DNA of 64,000 nucleotides from Bacillota bacterium (GCA_023441965.1 JAEZNB010000012.1:1-64000); one strand, 5' to 3'. Shown: positions 8,593 to 17,330, counted from the stretch's first letter. The notes: generated by a model from the letters alone, not told the origin. Made by a program: numbers and translations.

Positions 8593-8620
8593 TTGCAAAA
8601 TAGCTAATATCAGCTACAAT
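8593..8620 (+). promoter_or_regulatory. Probable promoter of the ABC-F gene
   Basis: TTGCAA (8593-8598), 16-bp spacer, TACAAT (8615-8620). This predicts a leader of about 130 nt before the start at 8757. The leader holds ATGCCGG/CCGGCAT complementary arms (about 8670 and 8707) and a possible seven-codon reading frame at 8625; attenuated leaders are common for ABC-F genes, but nothing decisive is visible. Confidence 0.5.
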
Positions 8621-8756
8621 AGAAATGATGACTTTTAATATGTTTTAAGTTGGTTCCGCCGCTGCTCTTATGCCGGATTAATCAGAACTGCTAAGCTGCC
8701 GGAAGCCCCGGCATGAACGAAGACCGAAAAAGCGGGGACCCTACAGGAGGATTATA

Positions 8757-10403
8757 ATGATACAGGCTAGTAACATAACCTTAAGATTAGGAAAGCGTGC
8801 TCTCTTCGAGGAAGTGAACATCAAGTTCACGGAGGGCAACTGCTATGGCATTATCGGTGCCAACGGTGCCGGTAAATCGACCTTCCTTAAGATATTGAGC
8901 GGGCAGCTGGAGCCTACCAAGGGTGATATCATCATCACCCCGGGACAGCGGCTTTCCTTCCTGCAGCAGGACCATTTCAAATATGATTCCTATGTCGTAT
9001 TGGACACCGTAATCATGGGTAACAAGCGATTATATGAAATCATGAAGGAAAAGGAAGCCATCTATGCGAAGGAGGATTTCACAGAGGAGGATGGCATCAA
9101 GGCCAGTGAACTGGAAGGGGAATTTGCCTCCATGGACGGCTGGGAGGCTGAAGCAAATGCCGCATCCCTCTTGAACGGCCTTGGAATCGAGACCGACCTG
9201 CACTACAAGAAGATGAGTGAATTGAACGGTAGTGAGAAGGTGAAGGTCCTGCTTGCTCAGGCCCTCTTCGGCAATCCGGACATCCTGCTCCTCGACGAGC
9301 CCACCAACCATCTGGATCTGGAAGCGATCCGTTGGCTTGAGGAGTTTTTGATCAACTTCGATAATACCGTGATCGTGGTATCCCATGACCGTTATTTCTT
9401 AAATAAGGTATGTACCCACATCGCAGATATCGACTATGCGAAGATTCAGCTCTATGCCGGTAACTATGATTTCTGGTATGAATCCAGCCAGCTCATGGTC
9501 AGGCAGATGAAGGAAGCCAATAAGAAGAAGGAAGAGAAGATCAAGGAGCTGCAGGAGTTCATCCAGCGCTTCTCGGCCAATGCCTCCAAATCCAAGCAGG
9601 CAACCTCCCGTAAGAAGGCTCTGGAGAAGATCGAGCTGGATGACATCAGACCTTCCAGCAGAAAATATCCCTATATCGACTTCAGACCCAGCCGTGAAAT
9701 CGGTAATGAGGTCCTCCATGTGGAAAATCTCTGCAAGACGATTGACGGTGTTAAGATTCTGGATAATATCAGCTTTACTGTAGGACGTGAGGATAAGATC
9801 GCCTTTGTAGGACCCAATACAAGCGCCACCACTACCCTCTTTAAGATTCTGGCAGGGGAACTGGAGCCGGATTCCGGTACTTACAAATGGGGTGTCACCA
9901 CAAATGTTTCCTACTTCCCCAAGGATAATACCAAGCTCTTCGAGGGTGATGAGACCATCGTAGACTTCCTGATGCCCTTCTCTCCCGAGAAGGATGTCAC
10001 CTATGTCCGCGGCTTCATGGGCAGAATGCTCTTTGCCGGTGAGGAAGGCTCCAAGAAGGTGAAGGTGCTCTCCGGTGGTGAAAGAGTCAGAGTCATGCTC
10101 TCCAAGATGATGATTGCCGGTGCCAATGTTCTGATCTTAGATGAGCCGACCAACCACCTGGACATGGAATCCATCACAGCCTTGAATAACGGCCTGATCA
10201 AGTTCCCCGGTGTAGCTCTGTTCACTTCCCCGGACCATCAGTTCATCCAGACCACGGCTAACCGTATCATGGAGATCACACCGAACGGCCTGATCGATAA
10301 GATTACTACCTACGATGAGTATCTGGACAGCGATGAGATGGCTCGTAAGAGACAGATCATGCAGTTCAATAATGAGGAAGAGGACGAGGAAGCTATGGAA
10401 TAA
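8757..10403 (+). CDS. ABC-F family ATPase (YkpA/YbiT-like), one ATP site degenerate
   Basis: A 548-residue duplicated ATPase without membrane segments, of the ABC-F translation-factor family. NBD1 has Walker A GANGAGKS (about residue 35), Walker B ILLLDEPTNHLD and SHDRYF. Its signature is LNGSEK rather than LSGGE. The interdomain linker (about residues 240-290) is charged and helical. NBD2 has Walker B LILDEPTNHLD and a normal LSGGERVR signature, but its Walker A reads GPNTSATTT (no Lys) and the H-loop His is replaced (SPDHQF). So NBD1 Walker A with NBD2 signature is intact, while NBD2 Walker A with NBD1 signature is lost. The C-terminal ITPNGLIDK segment resembles YkpA/YbiT. Monocistronic, with terminator at 10466. 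Confidence 0.93.
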   Translation: MIQASNITLRLGKRALFEEVNIKFTEGNCYGIIGANGAGKSTFLKILSGQLEPTKGDIIITPGQRLSFLQQDHFKYDSYVVLDTVIMGNKRLYEIMKEKEAIYAKEDFTEEDGIKASELEGEFASMDGWEAEANAASLLNGLGIETDLHYKKMSELNGSEKVKVLLAQALFGNPDILLLDEPTNHLDLEAIRWLEEFLINFDNTVIVVSHDRYFLNKVCTHIADIDYAKIQLYAGNYDFWYESSQLMVRQMKEANKKKEEKIKELQEFIQRFSANASKSKQATSRKKALEKIELDDIRPSSRKYPYIDFRPSREIGNEVLHVENLCKTIDGVKILDNISFTVGREDKIAFVGPNTSATTTLFKILAGELEPDSGTYKWGVTTNVSYFPKDNTKLFEGDETIVDFLMPFSPEKDVTYVRGFMGRMLFAGEEGSKKVKVLSGGERVRVMLSKMMIAGANVLILDEPTNHLDMESITALNNGLIKFPGVALFTSPDHQFIQTTANRIMEITPNGLIDKITTYDEYLDSDEMARKRQIMQFNNEEEDEEAME

Positions 10404-10465
10404 GGCACTTCTGCTCAAGACTCCATACAGCATATGGAGAAGTATAGGTATCGAAAGCATACGAA

Positions 10466-10503
10466 AGCCAGATATCCCAATCATGGGTATCTGGCTGTTT
10501 TTA
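10466..10503 (+). terminator. Terminator after the ABC-F gene
   Basis: AGCCAGATATCCC and GGGTATCTGGCT pair around a 5-base loop with one bulged base, followed by GTTTTT. It faces the end of the reverse-strand gene at 10542. Confidence 0.85.
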
Positions 10504-10541
10504 TGAGCTTTTGTTTATGAATATGTAACCCAGGTACATCC

Positions 10542-10931
10542 TTATTCAACAATTACTCTGTCTCCATCCTCCAAGGACAGATTCTCCTCCGGTTCCACTA
10601 CGATCCTGTCACCTCTTCTAACCCCCGAGGATACATAAACAGAGCTTTGATCAATCTCCGGCAATTCAACGAAGCTGACCTTATCCTTATGTACATAATA
10701 TAGCGTCCTGCTAAAGCCCTGCTCGCTTGTCACGATATAAACACTTCCATCTTCCGTTAAAGCCTCTCTGGGAATCGTAACATATTCTGAACCCCCATAT
10801 GTAACAGTGGCCTGAATCACACGTACTTTCACCTTCGGTGTAATATATTCATAGATTCGGTTCCCATATAAGGTGAAAAAGATAAGAAGCAGCAATAATA
10901 AAGCCGCACATAGTACTGATATTCGTTTCAT
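10542..10931 (-). CDS. Small single-pass protein, HlyD/RND-adaptor C-terminal-like
   Basis: A protein of about 129 residues. One N-terminal hydrophobic segment (VLCAALLLLLLIFFTLYG) acts as an anchor or signal, and the remaining ~100 residues are predicted outside the membrane and rich in beta strands. The pattern VTIPREALTEDGSVYIVT...VSSGVRRGDRIVV resembles the C-terminal membrane-proximal domain of efflux adaptor (HlyD/RND periplasmic adaptor) proteins, but the hairpin and lipoyl domains are missing. It is the last gene of the ABC importer group, 97 bp after the permease. The start was placed at ATG 10931, behind AGGGGTG; a GTG two codons upstream is possible. Its role in an importer locus is unclear. 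Confidence 0.6.
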   Translation of the reverse strand: MKRISVLCAALLLLLLIFFTLYGNRIYEYITPKVKVRVIQATVTYGGSEYVTIPREALTEDGSVYIVTSEQGFSRTLYYVHKDKVSFVELPEIDQSSVYVSSGVRRGDRIVVEPEENLSLEDGDRVIVE

Positions 10932-11027
10932 GTTCACCCCTGTTCCTGCGCATATATACGCTGATTTTGCACTTACTGATGATCATAAGCAACTGCCTTC
11001 TAGTGAAATTAAGGTTCTTTCCCTTTA

Positions 11028-11786
11028 TCACCACTTGAATTTTTCCATTGATTCTTGCAGAGTATCACGGAATAATAGGTATACAAGCAGCACGGGATAC
11101 AGATACATGGTCGCACCGGCATATTTCACATCCTGCGGAAGAAGTGTCAAGGTCACCGATAAGGGCATTATTTCAGGAGCTTCAGATGCGAAAATAATAG
11201 CCTGTTCCACCATATTCCAGCTTTCGCAGAAGATTAACACAGCCAAAGCTGCACATGCCTCTTTAAGCTGAGGTATCACTACATATCGGAATATCTGAAA
11301 TACCGAGGAGGTCTCCAGGGACGTATATTCCAGTATATCGTTTGGAATTCCTACGATGAACTGCCGGAACAGAAAAACAGCAAATGGAGAGAACATCATA
11401 GGAAGCATCAGTGCATAGGGGGTATGAAGCAGCTTCATATCCCTTAGCTGTATGTAACTGGGCAAAAGCGTTGCTTGAAACGGTAGCAGCATCACGATAA
11501 TAAAAACAAAAAACAGAAACTCACGTCCGCGAAAGGTAACCTTTGCGAATAGGAAGCCCAGTGGAAAGGATACGATGATACATACGATGGTTATCACACC
11601 GGCATATAATACGGAATTCCAAAAAAATCGCATAACAGTATTGTTGGTAATAAAAAGTTCACTAAATTGCCGGAGTGTAACGATTCGTCCCCCATATTGT
11701 AATGACTTCATTATGGTCACAAGAACCGGAAACACATATGCTGCTGCCAGAATGACCAAGACAAATAACATTAGCTTTCTCTTCAT
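11028..11786 (-). CDS. Carbohydrate ABC transporter permease, MalG type
   Basis: About 252 residues with six hydrophobic segments; an inner-membrane permease of a carbohydrate-type importer (binding-protein-dependent transport, MalG/LacG group). The EAA-like loop reads EYTSLETSSVFQIFRYVVIPQL, the site that contacts the ATPase coupling helix. The start at 11786 overlaps the stop of the partner permease by 4 bp (ATGA) and follows AAGGACGTGAGCTT; an upstream in-frame extension lacks support. It forms a membrane heterodimer with the product of 11783-12622. No ATPase gene is in the locus, so a shared MsmX-like ATPase encoded elsewhere is likely. Confidence 0.9.
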   Translation of the reverse strand: MKRKLMLFVLVILAAAYVFPVLVTIMKSLQYGGRIVTLRQFSELFITNNTVMRFFWNSVLYAGVITIVCIIVSFPLGFLFAKVTFRGREFLFFVFIIVMLLPFQATLLPSYIQLRDMKLLHTPYALMLPMMFSPFAVFLFRQFIVGIPNDILEYTSLETSSVFQIFRYVVIPQLKEACAALAVLIFCESWNMVEQAIIFASEAPEIMPLSVTLTLLPQDVKYAGATMYLYPVLLVYLLFRDTLQESMEKFKW

Positions 11787-12622
11787 AAGCTCACGTCCTT
11801 TATAAACCGATTCTGTATTCGGTAGGCTATGTATAAAATCAATGCCAGTACGATAGCTACTATCGCCGAAGCACATGCCAGATTCTGATAATTCAATCTG
11901 CTAAAATGGTTATTCATATAGTACTGAATCGTATAAGCAGGATCGGGAGGATAATTCGTATTATAGAAGAGATAGCTCTCCTTAAATATCTTCAGTGAGT
12001 TTACAAAGGACAGTATTCCAACAAAATACAAAGCAGGAGTAATGAGCGGAAGTATGATATGACGATAAAGCTTTAAGCCTCTTGCGCCATCAAGCTCAGC
12101 AGCTTCAAGTACTTCACCCGGCAACTGTGTAAAGGCAGCGGTGAGCAGGATTACATTAATCCCTGTGTTTTTCCATACGAAGAGCGCATAGATCGGCAGG
12201 ATCTGAATGATTGAAATACCTGACTTCATCCATTCGAAATAGAGGTCATTATCAAATACCATTTGCCATACAAAGATAACGCTCACACTGGGTAGGAGCA
12301 TGGGCAAAATAAATGCACTTTTTAAAGGTTGAAATTTCTGTACCAGCTTTGACAGCCCCAGTGCCAGTAAAAATGACACCAGAAGCAGTATCATGATACC
12401 GACTGCCGAGAAGATAAGCGTATTTTTAAGAGCAAGCTGAAAATACTGATTTTTCAAGACAGCCCGGTAATTATCAAACCATACAAAATCCTTATGATAT
12501 ACATCATTAATAAAGGAGTACCACAGACTTTTCCCGAAGGGCCACAGGAAAAATAAGAGGAAGCCCGCCAAGCCCGGTATACACAGCCCAAAGACCTTAA
12601 GTTTAAAACGTCTGCTATTCAT
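11783..12622 (-). CDS. Carbohydrate ABC transporter permease, MalF/UgpA type
   Basis: About 279 residues with six hydrophobic segments, starting MNSRRFKLKVFGLCIPGLAG. The EAA loop is EVLEAAELDGARGLKLYRHI, close to the family consensus (EAAxxDGA). The start at 12622 follows GGAGATGTGGTTAC and overlaps the 3' end of the solute-binding lipoprotein gene by 8 bp, so the genes are translationally coupled. Partner of the MalG-type permease downstream. The substrate is presumably a sugar or oligosaccharide; it cannot be read from sequence. Confidence 0.9.
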   Translation of the reverse strand: MNSRRFKLKVFGLCIPGLAGFLLFFLWPFGKSLWYSFINDVYHKDFVWFDNYRAVLKNQYFQLALKNTLIFSAVGIMILLLVSFLLALGLSKLVQKFQPLKSAFILPMLLPSVSVIFVWQMVFDNDLYFEWMKSGISIIQILPIYALFVWKNTGINVILLTAAFTQLPGEVLEAAELDGARGLKLYRHIILPLITPALYFVGILSFVNSLKIFKESYLFYNTNYPPDPAYTIQYYMNNHFSRLNYQNLACASAIVAIVLALILYIAYRIQNRFIKDVSL

Positions 12623-14732
12623 GTAACCACATCTCCGCTTCACGCTGTATCTTCGTTACAGCTTCATCCAGTGTAAGCCTTCCATTTTGATAATCATCCA
12701 CAATATCATTGCTTACGAAGAAGCTTCTTTCCCGCAGTATCCCTTCTTTCATAATTTGATATATATCCTCAAATGCAGGTTGGTTGATATCATAATGGTC
12801 TGCATACATTGGTTTATCCTTGAACATAATTTCCGCAGAAAATCTTGAATAACCAAAAGGATCACTTGCGATTGCTTCTAGGTATTCCAGTGCCAGCTCC
12901 TTGTTATTACTATAGGGATTAATAAATGCACAGGTCATATCAACAATATTTCCCTTCACATCGGAAGTGATGTGGGGCATGGGTAGTACCCGCCATCCCT
13001 CGAGAGAGTTAGCGCCTAGATCTACTTGCGTACCAATACTGCTCCATTTATATATCACCTTTGATTTATCATAAGACGCAGAATCTGATAAGAGCTCGCC
13101 CTTATAATCGTCACGGCTGTCACGGAACATGGGATGCCTGGGATTCTTGGAGTAGTTCACCCACCCTGTCCACATTTTATCGAATATATCTTTATATATG
13201 GGTGAATTAAAGTTAATCAGTTGATTCGCATAATCATTATAGGTCATATCAAATTGATCATGAACTTCATATGCGAAATTACCTGCATAATCCACATAGG
13301 CAGCATAGGAACCGCTTTTTGGCATCCGCCCACATAGACTAAGAAAGTCATCAAGAGCTCCGAACTCCTTAAGGTCTATATCAAATTTTTCGATATTCTC
13401 AGGTACATACCATATGACATTGCCATCAAGCGATATTGGCAGCATCCAAATATCACCGGAAGGAGCTTTCATCGCATCCGCTATAAAAGCAAAACACTTA
13501 TCCATATAACTGTTTATTCTCTCAGACTGATTCAGTGAGACATAGATGCCATTGGTCTTTACACCATATGCAGGATAGTTTGTATAGGGAATAATATAGA
13601 TATCAACATCAGCATCTCCTGCCATTATCTCGGTTAACAACACTTCCCCATATACACTCTGGTCAACGATTCTGGTACTGATTCCACTTATTTGCTTCAC
13701 AGCCGTTGGATCGATATAATTCCTGAAGGCAGTGGACACGACGATTTTCCCCTTGTCCTTGACTGCTTCCCCTTTATTGCTGTCAGCAGAGCCAGGGTTT
13801 CCATCAGCTACCGCATTCTCCGATTGGCCATCCAGAGTGACATCTCCCAGATAGATGGAATTGAATGAATTAGGTCCATCAGCGTAATAACCAAAATAGA
13901 TCACATTCCCACTGATATAGGTCATATCATTTCCGGACAGAATTAACAGTCCATCATCCAGCTGTTCTTCTATACCACCAGATAAATCCCGTACCATCAT
14001 GCTATTATTATTTAAGTGAGCGTATATGAAATAATCTCCCTCATATATAAATGCGCTTATGTAGCCAACATCGTTCATATCGTATAGCTTAGCGCTTTTT
14101 TTATTCTTTGTATTATAAGAATACAGGGCGTATGTATCTTCCCGATAAGCATAATAATATACCATACCATCTGAAGCATAATATATAGCTATAATCTTAT
14201 CTTCATTCGTATCCTCTATCTTACCGGTTTTCAAATTGATTCGATACAGTATTTCGCCATAGTCTATATATTCATTAAGACCCGGTTCAAAGCTCCCATG
14301 TGCTTCCGGGATTGATAGGGCATATAGATATTCACCGGTTTTAACAAGCTTCAAAACCTCATCTGCTATGAACTTTCCTGTGATAACTCTTATCTCTCCA
14401 TCCCCAGTATTCAGGCTGACAATCTGATGCTTTACAGCATCATATGCATATATCATTCCCTCATCACTGCAGATTGCCGTAAAATCTTCCGTATTTGCAT
14501 ATTCCTGCAGTACAGTCCCCTCATTACTATATCTCGTTAATAAGCCACCAATCTTCAGCACATAGAGATTGCTGTCTGACGATACGGTAAAAGCTACCAC
14601 ATCGGTGGCAGTATTGGTAAAGCTGATCTTCTGAAAGGGCTGGGATTCTCTTGCTTTATCATGGACTGATTTGTCACAGCCTGCCAGTAATGCAAGAAGA
14701 AGAAACATAACTATTAGAACGCATCTGCGCAT
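12615..14732 (-). CDS. Large solute-binding lipoprotein with N-terminal propeller-like domain
   Basis: A 705-residue lipoprotein, about 250-300 residues longer than normal ABC solute-binding proteins. The lipobox LLAGC places the lipid-modified Cys at residue 19. Residues 30-300 contain repeated short beta motifs (LYVLKIGG, IYAYDAVKHQI, LYRINLKTGK, LYSYNTKNKK, YFIYAHLNN), like the blades of a beta-propeller. After an Asn/Ser/Gly-rich linker (about 305-330), residues 330-705 look like a family 1 extracellular solute-binding domain (GKIVVSTAFRN, MAGDADVDIYI, MTCAFINPYSNNKELALEYLEAIAS). I infer a two-domain sensor/binding protein at the cell surface feeding the two permeases downstream. It heads the operon. 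Confidence 0.8.
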   Translation of the reverse strand: MRRCVLIVMFLLLALLAGCDKSVHDKARESQPFQKISFTNTATDVVAFTVSSDSNLYVLKIGGLLTRYSNEGTVLQEYANTEDFTAICSDEGMIYAYDAVKHQIVSLNTGDGEIRVITGKFIADEVLKLVKTGEYLYALSIPEAHGSFEPGLNEYIDYGEILYRINLKTGKIEDTNEDKIIAIYYASDGMVYYYAYREDTYALYSYNTKNKKSAKLYDMNDVGYISAFIYEGDYFIYAHLNNNSMMVRDLSGGIEEQLDDGLLILSGNDMTYISGNVIYFGYYADGPNSFNSIYLGDVTLDGQSENAVADGNPGSADSNKGEAVKDKGKIVVSTAFRNYIDPTAVKQISGISTRIVDQSVYGEVLLTEIMAGDADVDIYIIPYTNYPAYGVKTNGIYVSLNQSERINSYMDKCFAFIADAMKAPSGDIWMLPISLDGNVIWYVPENIEKFDIDLKEFGALDDFLSLCGRMPKSGSYAAYVDYAGNFAYEVHDQFDMTYNDYANQLINFNSPIYKDIFDKMWTGWVNYSKNPRHPMFRDSRDDYKGELLSDSASYDKSKVIYKWSSIGTQVDLGANSLEGWRVLPMPHITSDVKGNIVDMTCAFINPYSNNKELALEYLEAIASDPFGYSRFSAEIMFKDKPMYADHYDINQPAFEDIYQIMKEGILRERSFFVSNDIVDDYQNGRLTLDEAVTKIQREAEMWLHE

Positions 14733-14763
14733 GGGATTTCCTCCTTAGCGGATAGTATAATGA

Positions 14764-14798
14764 TTGCAACCGGTGCCTTTAAATGGCACCGGTTACAA
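14764..14798. promoter_or_regulatory. Palindrome upstream of the ABC importer operon
   Basis: TTGCAACCGGTGCC and GGCACCGGTTACAA form 14-bp arms with one mismatch, separated by TTTAAAT. It lies 20 bp upstream of the ribosome binding site (TAAGGAGGAAA) of the lipoprotein gene. No T-run follows on either strand, so an operator or leader hairpin fits better than a terminator. A TATACT (reverse strand, near 14755) could be a -10 box, which would put the palindrome over the -35 region. Confidence 0.55.
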
Positions 14799-14943
14799 CC
14801 TCAAAAATCAGTTTCAATGGTTCTCGATATAAGTTGCGCAAATTCCGTGTATTTCAGTACAACCATATTACCATATCCTGGGCATGTGTCAACTAATTTT
14901 TACATAATATATTAATTATTCCCATTTATTGCAAAGAGTGTAT

Positions 14944-14979
14944 ATAAGTTATGTAATTTGTAACTTATTTGTAACTTAT
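14944..14979. repeat. ATAAGTTA / TAACTTAT repeats in the divergent intergenic region
   Basis: TTTGTAACTTAT occurs twice in tandem with an 11-bp period (14957-14968, 14968-14979), and the inverse ATAAGTTA lies just upstream (14944-14951). The rest of the 440-bp gap (14733-15173) is AT-rich with a clear forward promoter at 15082-15110. Possible binding sites for a regulator of the flanking genes. Confidence 0.45.
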
Positions 14980-15081
14980 TTATAATTGTGTAATATACCT
15001 CAACAACTATACCAAATTTTTACGGTATATGTCAATCCCTTCAATATCATGTTATATATTGCTACATTGTATGAACCATGA

Positions 15082-15110
15082 TTGACAAGTAATCCCTATA
15101 AGATTACAAT
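15082..15110 (+). promoter_or_regulatory. Sigma-A promoter of the membrane protein gene at 15174
   Basis: TTGACA (15082-15087), 17-bp spacer, TACAAT (15105-15110). A small ATGCAGGA/TCCTGCAT hairpin (about 15138-15156) lies in the leader just before the ribosome binding site GCAGGAGGC. Confidence 0.75.
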
Positions 15111-15173
15111 AGGCATTGAGAAGTGTTATATTTTATCATGCAGGAGTTTCCTGCATAGGAGCAGGAGGCATTT

Positions 15174-15926
15174 ATGAAGCAAGTGAAATCCATGTTACAT
15201 AAGCATCTTACCGCTGTGATCTTTCTTGCGATTTATCTGGTGATGGCAGTTTCCTTTCTCTTCCTGGAAGGCTTTCAGGCAGAAAGCCAGTATAATCTGA
15301 TCACCGCTATACTGCCCTGCATACTGCTAGGCATGGTATTGGACTACATGATCAGCCGTAATACGGTATTGAACCAGGGACAGAAGCTTTTCGCGCGGAT
15401 TCTCCCCTCCGGTATCTTTATCCTGTACTTTATTACATTGATCTTCCAACTGGCAGACCGTACTCTTCCTGACTACTATAACTATTTTTATTACCTATTA
15501 ATCGCAGGACCCTTTATGATGGTCAGCTATCAGAAGGAAGGCCATGGGAAGAGGATGATCTTCTCCCTGATCGGAACCGCTTTGATATTTGCCTTTTATC
15601 TGAATCTGACAACGAAGACAGATCAGCTGGATAAGGACTTCGGCTTAATCATCTTCATGATCTCATATTTTATGATGTTCTATTCTGCTTCCGCCATCCG
15701 CAGACTGCCTTATCTGCCCGTCCTTCTCGGAGTATTGAATACAGCGGTCTTATGGTATCTGTATCGGGATCCTTTATCCACGGATGGGCTGCCCCATAGC
15801 TGGGATTACGATTACCTGCTGTATTTTGAGTATATCATGCTGGGCTTCTTCCTGGTTTGTATGCTGATGAGATTTCTGGCAGAGATCATCAATAGGCCTG
15901 CTGTACAGAAGGCAGACCTACAATAA
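15174..15926 (+). CDS. Polytopic membrane protein of unknown family
   Basis: A 250-residue protein with about eight hydrophobic segments (for example AVIFLAIYLVMAVSFLFL near 15, LITAILPCILLGMVL near 42, LIFAFYLNL near 140, LGFFLVCMLMRFL near 225) and short charged loops. No catalytic motif is visible and I recognise no family. It is monocistronic with its own promoter and a strong terminator. The final third encodes DGLPHSWDYDY, whose DNA is partly repeated in the terminator downstream. Confidence 0.75.
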   Translation: MKQVKSMLHKHLTAVIFLAIYLVMAVSFLFLEGFQAESQYNLITAILPCILLGMVLDYMISRNTVLNQGQKLFARILPSGIFILYFITLIFQLADRTLPDYYNYFYYLLIAGPFMMVSYQKEGHGKRMIFSLIGTALIFAFYLNLTTKTDQLDKDFGLIIFMISYFMMFYSASAIRRLPYLPVLLGVLNTAVLWYLYRDPLSTDGLPHSWDYDYLLYFEYIMLGFFLVCMLMRFLAEIINRPAVQKADLQ

Positions 15927-15969
15927 AAGCTCTATCATAAAAGTTACTTGTTAGGACTTATCCCAGATC

Positions 15970-16025
15970 AGAAACCCCAATCCCAGAATGGGCTGCTCCA
16001 TAGCTGGGATTGGGGTTTCTTTTCG
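15970..16025 (+). terminator. Terminator with perfect 17-bp stem
   Basis: Arms 15970-15986 and 16004-16020 are exact complements (CTGGGATTGGGGTTTCT on the right), with a 17-nt loop, then a T-rich tail. It ends the 15174 gene. The loop and part of the right arm copy a segment of that gene (15784-15807). Confidence 0.85.
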
Positions 16026-16037
16026 AGAGCCATATGG

Positions 16038-17330
16038 CTAGAATAATGCCTTTATGTCATTGAAAAAGACGAAAACCATGAGGCACATGAGCAGAACGAA
16101 GCCCCCGGCATGAATATAGGCTTCTTTCTCACGGCTGATGGGCTTACCTCTTACCGCTTCAATCAGAAGGAACAGCAAGCGACCTCCATCCAGGGCTGGT
16201 ATTGGTAATAGATTCATTAGACCCAGGTTTGAACTTAACAGGATAGACCAGGTCAGGAAGGTAGATAGCAATGCTTTTATTCCTAAGCTCTGGGTCTGAT
16301 CCACCGATTCACTGATACCATTGATAAGCCCTACCGGCCCGGTCATCTGATTTAAGCCTACTTTACCAACCACAAGATAGCCTATACTTTTAAACCCTGT
16401 CTTTATCCAATAAATAAACTCCTGATAACCGTACTTTAGTGCGCTTATTCCTTTTGCACTATAATTCTTATAGCCATAAGAAAAACCGTAGTTATGGTAT
16501 TCATAGGGCTTGGGTTTTACAAGAATGTTCTTTTTCTTATTATCATGCAGATAGGATAATTCTATTTCTTCCCCGTTGAGAGGGTTTTCCGCAAGATAGT
16601 CTCTCAAATCATCTCCAGACTCTATTTCATTCCTGTTGATTGAAATGATAAAGTCCCCTGCTTGCAGGCCTTTCTGCTCTATCGGTGATCCGGGCAGGAT
16701 AGCAGTCACCTTAACAGGACTGTCATTCTGATTAAAATCAAATCCAAGCAGATACTTCATATATTCTTCCGGCCTCAATGTGGTCTGTATTATTTTATCA
16801 TTACGCCGTATATCCATACGGATCTCTTGCATCGTATGCATGGGATTAAAATAATCTAGGAAGGCCAAATCTCCATAGGAGGATATTTTCTTACCGTTAT
16901 AGTTGATGATGACATCTCCATCCTGAAGTCCGGCTTCATAAGCCGCTCCTTTTTCTGTTACATCTGAGACAACCGGAAGATCATATCCATTCATATTCAC
17001 ATAGATTACGGATAAGATAAGTGCCAATACAAAGTTAAAAACCGGACCCGCCAATATCGTAGAAAATCTGGAAAAGACACTTTTGCTGATAAAGGAATCT
17101 GTTTGCGTATCATCCGTCCCGTCTTCACCAAGCATCATGCATGACCCTCCCAGCGGCAGAAGCTTAAGTGAATATCTTGTATCCCCCTTAACAAAGGATG
17201 CGATTCTGGGCCCCATACCTAAGGAAAATTCCGTCACTCTAATTCCATTCTTCTTTGCCAGTAAATAATGGCCCAACTCATGAACAAAAACCACTAAACC
17301 AAAGATAATTACAGCAATAATGATATTCAT
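16038..17330 (-). CDS. rseP: Site-2 protease, M50 family (RseP-like)
   Basis: A 430-residue intramembrane zinc metalloprotease. HELGH at residues 17-21 lies in the first membrane segment, two PDZ-like regions follow (about 125-190 and 205-260, with GAAYEAGLQDGDVI and GSPIEQKGLQAGDFI), and the third zinc ligand is in NLLPIPALDGGRL near residue 378. Housekeeping RseP in Clostridia normally sits with dxr and cdsA; here the gene follows a radical SAM peptide locus and an acetyltransferase by 69 bp. It may be a second copy dedicated to processing or immunity. That role is inference. The gene symbol describes the family only. Confidence 0.9.
   Translation of the reverse strand: MNIIIAVIIFGLVVFVHELGHYLLAKKNGIRVTEFSLGMGPRIASFVKGDTRYSLKLLPLGGSCMMLGEDGTDDTQTDSFISKSVFSRFSTILAGPVFNFVLALILSVIYVNMNGYDLPVVSDVTEKGAAYEAGLQDGDVIINYNGKKISSYGDLAFLDYFNPMHTMQEIRMDIRRNDKIIQTTLRPEEYMKYLLGFDFNQNDSPVKVTAILPGSPIEQKGLQAGDFIISINRNEIESGDDLRDYLAENPLNGEEIELSYLHDNKKKNILVKPKPYEYHNYGFSYGYKNYSAKGISALKYGYQEFIYWIKTGFKSIGYLVVGKVGLNQMTGPVGLINGISESVDQTQSLGIKALLSTFLTWSILLSSNLGLMNLLPIPALDGGRLLFLLIEAVRGKPISREKEAYIHAGGFVLLMCLMVFVFFNDIKALF

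Noticed and set aside
8447..8638. A 63-codon forward frame after the aldo/keto reductase
   Set aside because: It lies within a terminator and the promoter region, with no binding site and no recognisable sequence.
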